Part shown: positions 61,620 to 64,000 of the stretch, piece after piece
Position numbering within the stretch: the stretch's first letter is position 1
Layout of the letters: the number at the start of each line of letters is the position of its first letter
NCBI GenBank assembly: GCA_963678705.1
Contig: OY783210.1
Coordinates: forward strand, 12,649,331 to 12,713,330
Source: Panorpa germanica
Lineage: Eukaryota > Arthropoda > Insecta > Mecoptera > Panorpidae
Direction: 5' to 3'
DNA length: 64,000 bases
Notes under the pieces: generated by a model
The model's database searches: none
What the model was told of the DNA's origin: nothing
What the model saw: the letters and a program-made list of their open reading frames with translations, nothing else
Position numbers and translations under genes: made by a program

Positions 61620-61928
61620 TGCATAAAGCTCGCCCCACGTGACGTATGTTGTCAACTCTTGCACTACACTGTACATTGTACAGTGTGTACAGTAGTATTT
61701 GATCTAGTAGTGGGTGGTAATACGTTATATGTCAGTCAAAGTGTTCTAGAGTGTCAGAGTGTATTGGTCAGCGACCAGGCAAGCCACTTTGTCGGCTCGA
61801 CTCCGTTGCGCCATCCGCCATGCATTGTATCCCCATTGTACACCCCATTCTGCACCCTACAACCCTACAATGTACAGATATATTCGTTCTCGTTCTCGTA
61901 GAGAGTTAGAGTAAACGAAGCACAAAGG
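61620..61928 (+). promoter_or_regulatory. G+C-richer island with E-box, palindrome and donor-like end: candidate first exon
   Basis: CCACGTGACGT at 61635-61645 combines an E-box (CACGTG) with a TGACGT half-site. ACACTGTACA and TGTACAGTGT form a perfect 10-bp-arm palindrome around one base at about 61667-61687. The segment to 61915 is much less AT-rich than its surroundings, and an 80-codon frame (61659-61901) crosses it without a recognisable motif. It ends CACAAAG followed by GTAAATTAG at 61929, a reasonable 5' splice site. This could be a non-coding first exon whose gene lies beyond the window, but no TATA or transcript evidence exists. Confidence 0.3.
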
Positions 61929-62362
61929 TAAATTAGTTATTCGCTTGGGGCTTCATATCCGATACACATATAGAAAATCCTCTGATGTAAAACGATGAAA
62001 ATGACATGAGGAAATTTATATTAAGTGTTTTAATAATAAAGTAAAACACCTGTCTGGTGTTTTCAAATTAATCTAAACTTTTAATAGTTTTATTTTACTA
62101 TTAACTACTTGTTTTAAGTAAGTATACTTATTACCTTTGAATCCTTTTGTTTAAAATAGTTCCAGTTCTGTGCAGAATTTCATAATATTTAAATACCTAG
62201 AAAACATTTGGATATATACATTATGTACATTCATATATATTGCATATTCTATGTATATGCTGTTGTGATGTAAAATTTACACTTTGTATCCTACAATGCA
62301 TATTTAAACATTTTTGTATGTACTTAGTACGTACTGTCCGGTTTATGTTCATGTATATGGGA

Positions 62363-62460
62363 CTAGGGCTTCTCACGAACACGAGACTTTTATGAAAACT
62401 ATTGAGACGGTACCGAGACCTAATAAGGCAAGATCAGAGAGTCTCGTTTCTGATCTCGTT
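62363..62460 (+). repeat. hAT-like terminus with GAGAC/CTCG subterminal words
   Basis: CTAGGGCTTCTCACGAAC looks like a hAT terminal inverted repeat (TAGGG/CAGGG opening). It is followed by repeated ACGAGAC, GAGACGG, CGAGACC, GTCTCG and TCTCGTT words in 62382-62460, the arrangement of a hAT subterminal region. The BED-like reading frame 300 bp further on supports it. The other end of the element is not found in this window. Confidence 0.45.
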
Positions 62461-62748
62461 GATGTTGTTTCAAAAAGAAATTGTTAGAAAAATAAACTAA
62501 CAGCAACATAAAGGTTCAATCTTTTTTTATTATAAAAAAGCTTAGGTCGTAAATTTACGAAATATAAAATCTGGTAAACAAACATCTGTTAAATATTTTA
62601 TTTTATAATTTTGTCTTTTAAAACATTTTGTAGCCGAACGGAAACGAATGTTTTAAGGCAAAATAAATGTGAATATAAATTATTTACAATGCGATTATTT
62701 GAAGACATTTTCCCGAAAAAATGTCAACTGACAAAAAGGGTGAGATGA

Positions 62749-62907
62749 GATGAAAGTAATGATGCATTAAGTGAAATTGAAACAGGTGATCAACTGTGCA
62801 TAAAAAGAAATTCTTTAAAGTTTAAATTTTCTTTTAAATTTGATACAATTAATGGTGAAAAAAAAGCGATATGTTTAGTGTGTGAAAAATTTAGAATAAG
62901 AAAATAA
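62749..62907 (+). pseudogene. hAT transposase N-terminal (BED zinc-finger-like) remnant
   Basis: A 52-codon open stretch reads DESNDALSEIETGDQL ... KFDTINGEKKAICLVCEKF and ends at TAA 62905-62907. KFDxxNGEKAICxxCxK is the first half (C-x2-C) of a BED zinc finger as found at the N-terminus of hAT transposases; the following histidine half is lost after the stop. Position about 380 bp inside the hAT-like terminus fits a 5' remnant. No catalytic DDE or dimerisation region follows. Confidence 0.5.
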
Positions 62908-62959
62908 TTAGCCGAAACAATATAATGAATTACTTTGTTTAGGACTATCTTAGGAGTTA

Positions 62960-64000
62960 GTTCTCATAATAAAGAGATGTGAGGAAACGTTATATACGAA
63001 AGAATATATACAGTTTTCTTTTATTATACTTCTTGAAATTTTATACGTATAACCTAATCCGTAAAAGGGTAGATTTATATTTAAAAAGCAAAAATTCTTG
63101 TGAAGTGGGCACTACAACTGAAATATAATATAAACATACTCTGTATGATTAGAAAAATGTTGGCAACTTTTAACTTTTATAACTCCTTGAAAAAATCTTA
63201 CATTTATCATTTAAACTAAATATATACATATATAGAATGTGTTAAATGCATCCAGCGATTGGCATTTAACTTGTGTATGCATATATTACGTATCTAATAC
63301 ATAACACAAGTTAATGACCGTTAAGAAACATGCAATAGTAGCTGAGTACATAGAAATATTCCGATAAGACTGAATATATTACTTGATTGTGTTTTGCATT
63401 TATGAGTTTTTTTTTCATTTACAAATAACAGAATATTACAGTACTTGTACTTTGAATTATATTTTATAATCTTATCGTTAAAAGTCTGTATTTTATTCTT
63501 TTAATTAACTTTTTTCATGGACTGTATATTAAAATGATAATTACTGTGCATAAATATTTATAAATTATATTCTTTAAAAATTCTCATTGATGGTAATTGA
63601 ATTGCGTGAATTTCAAATTATTTTTCAACTGTTTTTAATTATTTACAAAGGATATAATTACTTTACCGTATTATGGAAAGCTATATCTATATAATTTGCA
63701 TTTGTCGAATGTAACATCAAATGTCTGTCTATTGCTATACTTGTTTTCCATTGTCTATATCAATTTCAAATGAAATTCATAAATTATTGAAGTTTTGTAT
63801 TAAAATGGGTACATTATAGTAGGTAATATTGTGAATTAAAGCTTTATTGTAGCTTTCGAAATCGAGCTTTTCGTTTACATCTGCAGTGAACAGATCACTT
63901 TGCTAAAGGCAATAATAAAACATAATTGTAGATATTTTTACGTTTTCTTTTTCAGTGTTTCAAATTCTTTGAAGTTATTTAGAGCTTTCAAAGTTCGAAT
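62960..64000. other. AT-rich spacer
   Basis: No gene, repeat boundary or RNA recognised to the end of the window. Confidence 0.5.

Noticed and set aside
1..64000. CRISPR array, bacterial operon or endogenous viral genome
   Set aside because: No spaced direct repeats, no ribosome-binding-site/ORF organisation, and no viral gene motif was recognised on either strand.

Overview
This is eukaryotic, very A+T-rich (around 70% by eye), gene-poor DNA, almost certainly from an insect or related arthropod. No bacterial gene organisation, rRNA, convincing intact tRNA gene or CRISPR array is visible. The longest open frame is only 163 codons and belongs to a broken retrotransposon. I found no intact host protein-coding gene. 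The window is best read as intergenic or long-intron sequence built from layers of decayed transposable elements. The arthropod assignment rests on the element mix: jockey-clade and RNase H-bearing LINE ends, two kinds of Tc1/mariner transposase remnant, a mini-piggyBac with TTAA sites, Harbinger-type MITEs, a hAT N-terminus, and arthropod-style LINE/SINE tails. The insect order cannot be fixed from this.

Layout. 0-9 kb: AT-rich spacer with a nested pair of inverted-repeat elements (2.56-3.20 kb, with a Harbinger-like MITE inside) and another MITE near 7 kb. 9-16.5 kb: a purine-rich tract, a SINE/LINE tail with a tandem duplication (10.2-10.5 kb), a 670-bp Harbinger-type element with TTA target duplication (11.04-11.71 kb), a 5'-truncated LINE with target duplications (12.48-13.26 kb), two tRNA-like SINE relics, and a mariner transposase C-terminus next to a 74-bp piggyBac-like miniature element (15.49-15.89 kb). 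17.6-25.2 kb: a 500-bp TA-duplicating MITE, then three copies of a ~610-bp GGCTTGTGTCC-ended element; the first two are in inverted orientation and bracket a twin-primed LINE insertion (20.65-21.10 kb) and a decayed coding region on the minus strand (21.78-22.51 kb). 26.8-29.1 kb: a second decayed coding stretch (+), a LINE tail and a Tc1/mariner-like remnant. 30-50 kb: mostly featureless AT-rich DNA with a long (TA)n tract, another GGCTTGTGTCC element (41.4 kb), a small TA-flanked MITE (40.57 kb) and dispersed pieces of an ATTCCCAC-ended family. 50-64 kb: a jockey LINE C-terminus, an internally deleted Tc1/mariner-like element, an unusual direct/inverted repeat block (53.4-53.7 kb), foldback elements, the mate of the 17.6-kb MITE (56.09-56.59 kb), two CpG-rich islands that could be promoters or first exons (59.5 and 61.6-61.9 kb), and a hAT 5' end (62.36-62.91 kb).

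How the parts relate. Nothing here forms a working pathway. The interest lies in insertion history: nested elements, clean target-site duplications, a twin-priming inversion, several miniature elements without a partner transposase in the window, and protein-like stretches that fit no transposon family I know. All assignments come from reading the sequence by eye; no alignment or database search was run.
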